64,000 nucleotides of DNA. It comes from Corynebacterium singulare. Lineage in GTDB: Bacteria > Actinomycetota > Actinomycetes > Mycobacteriales > Mycobacteriaceae. The first letter of the stretch is position 1. Each line of letters begins with the position of its first letter. Shown piece by piece: positions 17,574 through 26,040 of this stretch. Made by a program: the position numbers and the translations under genes. Under the pieces are notes generated by a model that was given only the letters and a program-made list of their open reading frames with translations, had not been told where the DNA came from and searched no databases. Location of the stretch: the NCBI RefSeq assembly GCF_000833575.1, contig NZ_CP010827.1, positions 1,120,980 through 1,184,979 of the forward strand, written 5' to 3'.

Positions 17574-18239
17574 GTGTTTTCCTCAATTGGTTGGCTGGAG
17601 ATCCTCGTCATTGTTCTCCTCGGCCTCGTCATCATCGGCCCAGAGCGCCTTCCCGGCGTTATTATGGACGTTCGCGCAGCGGTCTATGCCGCACGCAAGG
17701 CTATTAATAACGCAAAGGCTGAGCTCAGTGGTGAAATGACCGGGTTGGGTGCGGAGTTCGATGACCTCCGCGTTCCGCTGAGCCAGGCAGCACAGTGGTC
17801 GCGCTTAGGACCGCGCGGGGTGATTACAAAGGCGCTTTTCGACGGCGACGACTCAGCCTGGGATGACTTCAACCCCAAGAAGATGGCGGAGGACATCAAA
17901 CACAGCACTGACCCCTCATTGCAGGATACGGCCACCCCGGCGGTGCAGCCGGGGCAGCGCCCACACCAGACCGGTGCGCCCGCGGCGCCAGTAACATCGC
18001 AGGAGCAGCAGCCGGGGCGACCGACCTTCGATTATTCGAAGATCTACGCTGACCCCAACGCTGGCACCGTCGGGGCAGCGCACCACACACAACCGGCAAC
18101 CGGACAACCGGCAACAGGGCAGACACCGGGGCACGCCACGGCAGAGTCGGCCGGCCAAACCACAGAAAACACGCAACCCCCACACGGCGGGAATTCATCC
18201 ACCGGCGGGGGCAGCGTGTCGTGGGAGGATGTGACCTAG
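17574..18239 (+). CDS. tatB: Sec-independent protein translocase TatB
   Basis: TatB forms the substrate receptor with TatC for export of folded twin-arginine proteins. The 221-residue protein has an N-terminal membrane helix (about residues 3-21) ending in the hallmark [10 protein letters not shown], an amphipathic helix (about 24-50) and a long Pro/Gln/Thr-rich cytoplasmic tail. GTG 17574 comes 6 nt after TAAGAT (17562-17567). Its stop codon at 18237-18239 abuts the stop of convergent mrp with no gap. Confidence 0.92.
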   Translation: MFSSIGWLEILVIVLLGLVIIGPERLPGVIMDVRAAVYAARKAINNAKAELSGEMTGLGAEFDDLRVPLSQAAQWSRLGPRGVITKALFDGDDSAWDDFNPKKMAEDIKHSTDPSLQDTATPAVQPGQRPHQTGAPAAPVTSQEQQPGRPTFDYSKIYADPNAGTVGAAHHTQPATGQPATGQTPGHATAESAGQTTENTQPPHGGNSSTGGGSVSWEDVT

Positions 18240-19379
18240 TTAGCCCTTGCGGGTCACGCCGAGGCCAAGCTTCTTGCCCACAAGGGAATCGGAGCGCACG
18301 GCGATTGACTCTGCCACGGAGTTGATAGCCTTCGTCGCAGGGGATTCGGGAGCCTTGATGACGATGGGGGTTCCTTCATCGCCAGCCGCGCGCAGGGCCG
18401 GATCGAGGGGGATAGTTGCCATGAGGGGAACGTCGTGGCCGAGAAGAACGCTGAGGCGTTCAGCGACAACCTTTCCGCCGCCCTCACCGAAGATGTCCAT
18501 GGTGGAGCCATCCGGCAAGACCATGGCACCCATGTTCTCGATCACGCCGGCGACACGCTGGCGAGTTTGCTGAGAGATGGAACCGGCGCGCTCGGCTACC
18601 TCGGCGGCAGCAGCTTGCGGGGTGGTGACGATGAGTAGCTCGGCGTTGGGGATGAGCTGGGCTACAGACAGTGCCACGTCACCGGTGCCGGGCGGGAGGT
18701 CAAGGAGGAGGACATCGAGGTCGCCCCAAAAGACGTCCGCGAGGAATTGCTGGAGTGCGCGGTGCAGCATGGGGCCGCGCCAGACGACGGGTGCATTGCC
18801 CTCGACGAACTGGGCAATGGAAATGTGCTTGATGCCATGTGAAATGGGCGGGAGCAGCATTTCATCATCCAGCACTGTCGGGCCATCGGTGGAGCCCAAC
18901 AGGCTGGGAACGGAGTGTCCGTAGATATCGGCGTCCACAATGCCGACCTTGAGGCCCTTTTCCACGAGGGCTGCTGCCAAGTTCACCGTGACGGAGGACT
19001 TGCCCACGCCGCCCTTACCAGAGGCCACGGCGAAGACGCGTGTGGTGGACTCCGGCTTGGCGAAGGGAATCTCCGGTTCGGCCTGGCCACCGCGTAGCTT
19101 CTGCTTGAGCTCCTGGCGCTGCTGATCACTCATGGGCGTCATAGAGATGGCAATATCACCGACGCCATCGAGCTCTGCTACCGCCGCGCGAGTATTGGAC
19201 TCAATAGTGCTCTTCATAGGGCAACCCGCGATGGTGAGATACAGCTCGATGTCGACGTCCGCACCATTAATGGTGACGTCCTTGACCATGCCGAGCTCAG
19301 TGATGGGGCGGCCGATTTCGGGGTCGTCGACGCGGCCGAGCGCGTCGCGAACTGCTGATTCAGTAATTGCGCTAGTCAT
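18240..19379 (-). CDS. mrp: Mrp/NBP35-family iron-sulfur carrier ATPase
   Basis: A 379-residue P-loop protein: an N-terminal MIP18/DUF59 domain (about 5-85, with AGCPMKST) and a deviant Walker A GKGGVGKSS (121-129), then DADIYGHSVP and LLDLPPGTGD. Family members carry or insert Fe-S clusters. The CPxC pair that binds the bridging cluster in many homologues is missing; that region reads ENMGAMVLPDGS, as is usual in actinobacteria. ATG 19379 follows TAGACT by 10 nt, predicting a very short leader; the in-frame codon at 19400 is further upstream. Confidence 0.92.
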   Translation of the reverse strand: MTSAITESAVRDALGRVDDPEIGRPITELGMVKDVTINGADVDIELYLTIAGCPMKSTIESNTRAAVAELDGVGDIAISMTPMSDQQRQELKQKLRGGQAEPEIPFAKPESTTRVFAVASGKGGVGKSSVTVNLAAALVEKGLKVGIVDADIYGHSVPSLLGSTDGPTVLDDEMLLPPISHGIKHISIAQFVEGNAPVVWRGPMLHRALQQFLADVFWGDLDVLLLDLPPGTGDVALSVAQLIPNAELLIVTTPQAAAAEVAERAGSISQQTRQRVAGVIENMGAMVLPDGSTMDIFGEGGGKVVAERLSVLLGHDVPLMATIPLDPALRAAGDEGTPIVIKAPESPATKAINSVAESIAVRSDSLVGKKLGLGVTRKG

Positions 19380-19508
19380 AACCCGTCCCAGTCTAATCAA
19401 CTGCTGTATCGGTGAGCTACACCGCTACAGCTGACCGAGTGTGTAAGATTCAGCACGACGCCTCGTCATGCTTAAACAGTGTTGAATAGAAAGAACGCCC
19501 TCGATTTG

Positions 19509-20264
19509 ATGCCTCGTCTTATGCCCTCTGCCCGCACCGCCACGCGTTTCGGTGGGGTTATGGCGACGGTGGTCATGGGGGCGTCGATAAGCGCCTGCTC
19601 TGGGTTCGAGCCAACTCCGGACCCGAAACCAGTAGCCTCAGCCCCTATCACCATCAGGATTGATCCGACCTCGCACGAACAGCGTGTGTTGGCGGAAATC
19701 TACCGGCAGACGCTCCGTGACGAAGGCCGCGCCGCTACTGTTTCCCAAGAACCAATGCTTGTTCAGCATGGGGATCATGACGATGGCATGAGTCGGAGCG
19801 GAAACTTCTTTGTTGGCTGCACCGGAGTTTTTCTCGACGCGTTTGATCCCGTGGCTGCCCGCGCGGTGTCCAAGGACTATGTCACAGACCAGGAAGGTGA
19901 CCCTTCCGGTGAGGATTTTCTGGAGCGTTCTCACATCGCTCTGATGGCCTCACTTCCGCCGGAGCTCTCTGTGGTGGAGCCCGCCGGTGCTCAGGGGTGC
20001 CCTAACGCGCGGCCAGAGCTGCCGCAAAATTACGTTGTGGTGTACCAAGATGGACTCTTCAACCGCGACGAAAAGCTGGAAATCGCTTCTTTCACTAAAT
20101 TCCTGACGGAACAGGACCTTGATGAAGTGGTCGAAGAAGTCAAGGCCTCCGATGATTTCGAAGGTGCCGTTCGTGCCTGGATGGAAGCCAACCTTATGCA
20201 AAACCTCAATGAATCGGGCGATTCCGACTCGTCTGGTGGTTCAGACTTGGTGAACGACAAATAG
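19509..20264 (+). CDS. Putative lipoprotein, substrate-binding-protein-like
   Basis: About 251 residues with an N-terminal basic region, hydrophobic stretch and lipobox ASISAC (Cys30 from this start), so it should be a lipoprotein on the outer face of the membrane. After the linker, ITIRIDPTSHEQRVLAEIY resembles the start of OpuBC/ProX-type osmoprotectant-binding proteins, but no transporter genes are nearby and the rest is divergent. The C-terminus is acidic and Ser/Asp-rich. The start is uncertain (GTG 19479 or ATG 19521 are possible). Function not known. Confidence 0.75.
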   Translation: MPRLMPSARTATRFGGVMATVVMGASISACSGFEPTPDPKPVASAPITIRIDPTSHEQRVLAEIYRQTLRDEGRAATVSQEPMLVQHGDHDDGMSRSGNFFVGCTGVFLDAFDPVAARAVSKDYVTDQEGDPSGEDFLERSHIALMASLPPELSVVEPAGAQGCPNARPELPQNYVVVYQDGLFNRDEKLEIASFTKFLTEQDLDEVVEEVKASDDFEGAVRAWMEANLMQNLNESGDSDSSGGSDLVNDK

Positions 20265-20421
20265 CACAATTATCCGTTTATACATTAGGTATAATTCCAG
20301 CGTATGGGGGGATGGGGATTTCCCGCGAACTGACTGCAACCTTGGGGGAACTTCACTAGAATGTCGGTGTGAATTAAGTGCTGTCTGTGTCCCAACTACG
20401 TGGCATTGCTTGTATGCATGT

Positions 20422-20450
20422 TTGGTTAAGTGGATCTTCGCGGCTAAAAT
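20422..20450 (+). promoter_or_regulatory. Candidate promoter of the adhesin gene
   Basis: TTGGTT (20422-20427), a 17-bp spacer and TAAAAT (20445-20450) predict a start near 20457 and a leader of about 80 nt. A second -10-like TATAAT lies at 20290-20295 without a good -35. The region 20265-20536 has no gene. Confidence 0.55.
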
Positions 20451-20536
20451 AGCTTCTGACCTCTACTTTTGCCAGATATTTCAGTAGGGATTACGGCACA
20501 GTGCACCCATATTCCATTCAGGAAGGACTCTCTCAC

Positions 20537-23500
20537 ATGGCATCAGACCGTCAGAAGGACGCGGCCCGTCACCGCTCCACATCCGGCATCGCAGTGGTCT
20601 CCGCGATCGCCGTTGCGTTGGGCACCGCCGCCATTATTCCCGGCGTGTACAGCCAAGGAAACAAAGCTGAGGTTTCAGACATCCAGCAGGTAGCGGACGC
20701 GCAGTTCACCGGCGGTATCCGAGGAACCGATGGCAGCGGGGCCATCGAGCGTGCGGAGCAGTTAGCCTCCGATATCGGTGCCGGCAGCTGTACGGTCGGT
20801 TTCAGTGGCCAGCAAGGAAGCAAGGGTGGCTTTAGTTTCTCCGTTCAGGAACCGAGCAATACTTCCCCTAACAAGCGAGAATTCGGCGTAAACGTCAAAA
20901 TGGATAGTTCTAAAGATAGAACTTGGACCGATTTTGTAGTTACGGGCTCAAATAATAAAGCTCCGGTGACTCTTCATGACGTTGCTGCGATGGCGCCGGG
21001 CGATGAAGTTGGCGGTGAGAACATCACCGATTCGACCTCGTCAGTGATGTCTATTAACAAAGCAGGGCGACAACCTAAAACTGCAACTATTGCAGCAGAT
21101 TTAAACGATGATGACATCGCCGCAGCTGCTTCTGAGAGTGGTGTGTCCTACGGTTGGAAGGATTACTATACGGAGGACAATGATGTAAAAGACAAGCAAA
21201 TTTTCAATGTGGCTGATGCTTCAGTCTCGTTCAACCCGTGGCCGAGCGAGAACATCGAATGTAACCCCATCACGGTGTCGTGGGAGTCTTTCGAGAAGCA
21301 TGTGATCGTGCCTGGAGAGGAGACGAAGGTCGGCACCGTCAACGTCCCCAAGCTGTCTAAGAGCAACCACGAGGACTCGTTGCCCACGGACGACTCGTTG
21401 TCCCGCATGGTCGTAGAAGCCTATGACGGCAACCGCAAGTTCATCGGCACCTCAGACCCAGCAGCGTCCGGTGGTGAGCAGCTCCTGCGTATCGACGAAA
21501 CGACCGGTGACATCTACTTCACCTGGCCAGAGTACCGCGGTACCGACCTGGCTACCGACAAAAACGTGAATTTCTCCGTTCTGGCGAAGCCACGTACCGT
21601 GGACCAGCTCCAGACAGCCGCTACGCACAACAGCGAATTTGGTCGCGCATTCGACAGCTCGAACTCGCTGACGCGCTACAACACGGCGAACGTCATCGAC
21701 TCAAAAGCGTTCTCCCTGGACGATACCGAGTACCACGATCCGAAGTACGACAAAACAGACGCTTCGATCATCTCGGGCGTCGATAGTGCTACCGGCCCGC
21801 TGGCTACCGAGCCACAGAAGGTCACCTTCACCCAGGTACCAGATCTGATCAAGGAACTGGCGAAGAAGAAGAGCGAGGGCGGCTTTGAAGCTGAGGTGAC
21901 CCTCGACGAGAAGTACGTTTACGAGGGCTGGTCCGTGGAGATGGACGAGGACTACAACGTCACCGTCACCGCTCCGGATACTCCGCGCCCAGGCACCTTC
22001 GCCCGCCCTGTCGTAACAGTGGAGTACTCCAACGGCTCCACAGACAAGCTCGAACTGCTCGTCGTTGTCGACCCGAACAACACCCAGGTCACCGACCTGG
22101 TGCGCCCGGATCTGACGAAGGGAAAGATTGGCGATGACCTGACCGCGCAGGTGGGCACGAAGCCCATCATGAAGGGGCATTCCCCAGTCCACCCAGCCAA
22201 GTTTGAGATCGACCCGTCCACTGTTCCTGAAGGGTGGACCGTCACCGTCGATGAGACCGGCAAGGTCACCGCGAAGGCTGACGACACCGTTTCACCGGGC
22301 ACCATCATCACCCCGAAGGTGAAGGCGACCTACCCGGACAAGACCACGGACGAGATCGAGACCCAGTTCCAGGCGATCGTCGACATTAAGATCCCTGACT
22401 ACGACACCGTCACCAATAAGCCGACCGCCAAGGTCACTCTCAAGCCCGCGATTCCCGAGCGTGGCCTGAGCGGCAACACGGCCGATGAAGCTCCGAAGCG
22501 TTACACCTTCCCGGAAGGCAAGACGGAGTACACCCACACGGATGACAGCGGCACGTGGACCGTCAAGATCAACGAGAACACTGGTGAAATCTCCACGACC
22601 ATTCCGAAGACCGCACCCGAGGGCTACATCCTGGACGTCCCAGTCCTCGCGTACTACGACAACGTTGACAAGCCGCAGCAGGTGAAGGGCACCGTCGTTG
22701 TTCTGAAGAGCGACATCTCTCCGACGTACTCCGTTGAGTCCACCGGCCCGAATCAGGCTGTGAACCACAACGTCCAGGACGCCCCTAAGGGTTCGAAGTT
22801 CTCTTTCGGCAATGATGAGAACGGCGCACCGATCACCGAACAGGAAGTCGACGGCTGGAAGTACACGGTCGACCCGAACACGGGTGTCGTTTCTTCCACC
22901 CCGCCAGCAGATGCCAAGCCGGGTGACAAGAAGACCATCAACGTTACTGTGACGACGCCGGACGGCTCCACCCCGCTGGCGCCTGTCACCACCGTGGTGA
23001 ACCTGACCAACAATTGGGAAGCCGATCCGACCTATCCTAAGGAAACGGTTTACCCGGGTGGAACCGCGAAGTTGCCGGTGACTCTCGAAAAGCCGGAGAA
23101 CGTCCACGTCGCAAAGGATAGCCCCTACAAGTTGGGCACCATTCCCGATGGCTGGACCGTGACCATCGACGACAATGGCCAGATCACCGCAACCGCACCT
23201 GCGGATGCGAAGCCGGGCGACCAGGTCAAGCTTCCGGTCACCGTGACCTACGAGGACGGCTCTACCGACACCGCTTACGCAGTAGTGAACGTTGTTGACG
23301 TGCCGACGCGTGAGATGCCGTTCGACGTCGAGTACAAGTACGATCCCACCATTCCTGCTGGCGAGTACAAGGTTGAAACCAAGGGCGAGCCGGGCTCGGA
23401 GAAGATGAACGAGGATGGCACTTGGAAACAGACCAAGGCACCGATTAACGAGGTCGTCCTCGTCGGCACGAAGCCCGCTGAGGCCGCCGAGGATGTCACT

Positions 23501-24352
23501 TGGAAGGTCCCGATCCCGTACCCGACCGAGGTTCGCGAGAACCCGGACCTGGCACCTGGCGAGACCCGGGTTGTTCAGGAAGGCGAGAACGGCGAGAAGA
23601 CCTACACCGCCAAGTTCACCGCCACGGGCTCCGAGGCACAGGTCGCTAAGGAAGAGACCACCAAGGATCCTGTCAAGAGGATCGTAGAGTACGGCCCGGG
23701 CCTTGCTCCGAGCGAGCTGGTGACCAAGACTGAGAAGCCAATTCCGTTCGAGACCAAGGTTGTCTTCGACGACACTCTCGAGGCAGGCGAGCAGGTTGTT
23801 GACCAGAAGGGTGAAGTTGGTACTGAGGTTGAAACCTCGATTCAGAAGATCGTGGACGGGAAACCTTCTGGTGACCCGACGGTGACGACTGAGCGCACCA
23901 AGGAGCCGACCAAGCAGATCATTCGTGTGGGCACCAAGACCACCGGTACTACCACCGAGACAGTTACGTCTGAGGTTCCGTTCGGTGTGAAGGTCGAGTT
24001 CGATCCGAACTTGCCGGCCGGTACGTCTGAGGTTGTGACCGAGGGCAAGCCAGGTAAGAAGACCACCACGGTGACCCAGAAGGTCACCAACTCCCAGCCG
24101 GATGGCGAGGCCACCGTGGAGGAGAAGATCACCGAGCAGCCTGTCGATCAGGTCATCAAGGTCGGCACCAAGCCGTCCGAGGCCTCCGAGAAGGTCACCT
24201 GGACTGCCCAGGTTCCGTTCGAGGTTATTACCCGACCGAACCCGGAACTGAAGCCGGGCGAGATCAAGGTCGTCCAGAAGGGCGTGCCCGGTGAGAAGAC
24301 CTACAGTGCTGACTTCTCTGCCAAGGGTGACCAGGCAACTGTGACCCCCTGA
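20537..24352 (+). CDS. Giant cell-wall adhesin, N-terminal part (frameshifted)
   Basis: 1,271 residues before a premature TGA. ATG 20537 has AGGAAGGA nine bases upstream. Domains in order: signal peptide (about residues 1-40), a unique head of about 400 residues with few repeats, about four to five Rib/YPDG-like beta domains (22000-23290; motifs such as ATYPDKTTDE and VTYEDGSTD, each preceded by G-W-T-V-T-V-D), then G5-like repeats from about 23310. The stop falls inside the fifth G5-like repeat because of an extra C in the C5 run at 24345-24349; the remainder is encoded in the next frame. As it stands it lacks a wall anchor and would be secreted or lost. Confidence 0.85.
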   Translation: MASDRQKDAARHRSTSGIAVVSAIAVALGTAAIIPGVYSQGNKAEVSDIQQVADAQFTGGIRGTDGSGAIERAEQLASDIGAGSCTVGFSGQQGSKGGFSFSVQEPSNTSPNKREFGVNVKMDSSKDRTWTDFVVTGSNNKAPVTLHDVAAMAPGDEVGGENITDSTSSVMSINKAGRQPKTATIAADLNDDDIAAAASESGVSYGWKDYYTEDNDVKDKQIFNVADASVSFNPWPSENIECNPITVSWESFEKHVIVPGEETKVGTVNVPKLSKSNHEDSLPTDDSLSRMVVEAYDGNRKFIGTSDPAASGGEQLLRIDETTGDIYFTWPEYRGTDLATDKNVNFSVLAKPRTVDQLQTAATHNSEFGRAFDSSNSLTRYNTANVIDSKAFSLDDTEYHDPKYDKTDASIISGVDSATGPLATEPQKVTFTQVPDLIKELAKKKSEGGFEAEVTLDEKYVYEGWSVEMDEDYNVTVTAPDTPRPGTFARPVVTVEYSNGSTDKLELLVVVDPNNTQVTDLVRPDLTKGKIGDDLTAQVGTKPIMKGHSPVHPAKFEIDPSTVPEGWTVTVDETGKVTAKADDTVSPGTIITPKVKATYPDKTTDEIETQFQAIVDIKIPDYDTVTNKPTAKVTLKPAIPERGLSGNTADEAPKRYTFPEGKTEYTHTDDSGTWTVKINENTGEISTTIPKTAPEGYILDVPVLAYYDNVDKPQQVKGTVVVLKSDISPTYSVESTGPNQAVNHNVQDAPKGSKFSFGNDENGAPITEQEVDGWKYTVDPNTGVVSSTPPADAKPGDKKTINVTVTTPDGSTPLAPVTTVVNLTNNWEADPTYPKETVYPGGTAKLPVTLEKPENVHVAKDSPYKLGTIPDGWTVTIDDNGQITATAPADAKPGDQVKLPVTVTYEDGSTDTAYAVVNVVDVPTREMPFDVEYKYDPTIPAGEYKVETKGEPGSEKMNEDGTWKQTKAPINEVVLVGTKPAEAAEDVTWKVPIPYPTEVRENPDLAPGETRVVQEGENGEKTYTAKFTATGSEAQVAKEETTKDPVKRIVEYGPGLAPSELVTKTEKPIPFETKVVFDDTLEAGEQVVDQKGEVGTEVETSIQKIVDGKPSGDPTVTTERTKEPTKQIIRVGTKTTGTTTETVTSEVPFGVKVEFDPNLPAGTSEVVTEGKPGKKTTTVTQKVTNSQPDGEATVEEKITEQPVDQVIKVGTKPSEASEKVTWTAQVPFEVITRPNPELKPGEIKVVQKGVPGEKTYSADFSAKGDQATVTP

Positions 24353-26040
24353 AGAGAAGCAGACCAAGGATCCGGTCGACGAGATCATCGAGTACGGCCC
24401 AGCCGCTGAGGACACCTCCGTGGTGACCAAGGTTGAGAAACCTGTTCCGTTCGAAACTGAGATCGTCTTCGACAACACCCTCAAGGAGGGCGAGCAGAAG
24501 CTTGATCAGCAGGGTGAGACTGGTACCGAGGTTGTCACTTCGACTCAGAAGATCAAGGACGGCAAACCGGACGGCGATCCGACCGTCACCACTGAGCGCA
24601 CCAAGGAGCCGGTCAAGCAGATCATCCGCGTTGGTACCAAGACGGAGGGGGAGACTTCCAACTCCGTAGAAACCGAGGTTCCGTTCGGCGTGAAGATTGA
24701 GTACGACCCGACGATTCCTGCAGGTGAGTCCGAGGTGGTTACCGAGGGCAAGCCGGGTAAGAAGACCATCACCGTGACCCAGAATGTCACCAACTCCAAC
24801 CCGGATGGCGAGCCCACTGTGGAGGAGAAGGTTACCGAGCAGCCGGTGGACCAGGTCATCAAGGTCGGCACGAAGCAGGCTACTGCCACCGATACGGTGG
24901 AGTGGACTGAGCCGATTCCGTATGGAACGACCGTGCGCCCGAATCCGGATCTTGCTCCTGGTGAGACCAAGGTGGTCCAGGAAGGCAAGAATGGTGAGGC
25001 TTCGTACACCGCTACCTTCACGGGAACCAATGGCAAGGCAGAAGTGACCGAAGCCAAGGAACGCACGGAACCCGTTGAGCGCATCGTCGAGTACGGTCCG
25101 CAGGCCGAGGATACGTCGGTAGTGACGAAGACCGAGAAGCCGGTGCCGTTCGAGACCGAGATCATCTTTGATGACACGTTGAAGGCGGGCGAGCAGGTCG
25201 TCGATAAGCAAGGTGAACTCGGTGCCGAGGTTGAGACCTCCACTCAGAAGATTGTCGACGGCAAGCCTTCTGGTGAGCCGACTGTGACCACCGAGCGCAC
25301 CAAGGAGCCGACCAACGCGGTCATCCGCGTGGGAACCAAGACCGAGGGCACGAACACCACCGAGTCCGAGGTTGAGGTTCCGTTCGAGACCGAGATTCAG
25401 TTCGACGATTCCCTGCCTGCTGGCACCCAGGAGACCGTCCAGGAGGGCAAGCCGGGCAAGGATAAGGTCACCACGACTCAGACCATCGAGAACTCGAAGG
25501 TTACGGGAACGCAGACCACAACTGAACGCGTTGAGGAGCCGGTCAAGAAGATCATCAAGGTCGGCACCAAGGGTGAGACCACCTCTAAGACCGTTGAGTG
25601 GACTGAGAGCACCCCGTTCGAGGTTGAGGTTCGCGAGAACCCTGATCTCAAGGCCGGCGAGACCAAGATTGTTCAGGAGGGCAAGCCGGGCGAGGTCAAG
25701 CACACCGTCACGGTGACTTCTGATAACGGTGACATCACCACGGACGATTCGACTGAGACCATCAGCGAGCCGACCAAGCAGATCATCGAGGTTGGTACCG
25801 CACCTTCCCAGACTGAGCTGAGCGATAAGCACACCGAGCAGCTGCCGTTTGAGACGATCATTGAGGTTGATCCGAACCTCGAGGCCGGCAAGGTCATTGA
25901 GGACCAGGCAGGTTCCTTCGGTGAGAAGGAAGTAACCAAGGTTTGGAAGCTGAAGGATGGTGTAGCCGTAGGCGACCCGGAGACGACTGAGAACGTCACC
26001 AAGGAGCCGACCCCGCGTAAGCTCCGCATAGGTGCCAAGA
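23498..26040 (+). repeat. About 700-bp super-repeat of three G5-like domains
   Basis: The first domain type of each triplet starts with a Trp-containing segment (W-K-V-P, W-T-A-Q, W-T-E-P, W-T-E-S) near 23498, 24197, 24899 and 25598, a spacing of about 700 bp (233-234 codons). Each is followed by an EKPVPFET-type domain and an EVPFGV-type domain. The last unit is shorter and more divergent. Confidence 0.75.
24345..24349 (+). other. Frameshift site: C5 run inside the adhesin gene
   Basis: The upstream frame reads GTG-ACC-CCC-TGA. With four instead of five C it would read GTG-ACC-CCT-GAA-GAG and pass into the frame that is open to 28109. Comparison with sister repeats confirms that V-T-P-E-E-K is the expected sequence. 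Either slipped-strand variation, a fixed mutation or a sequencing error. Confidence 0.85.
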
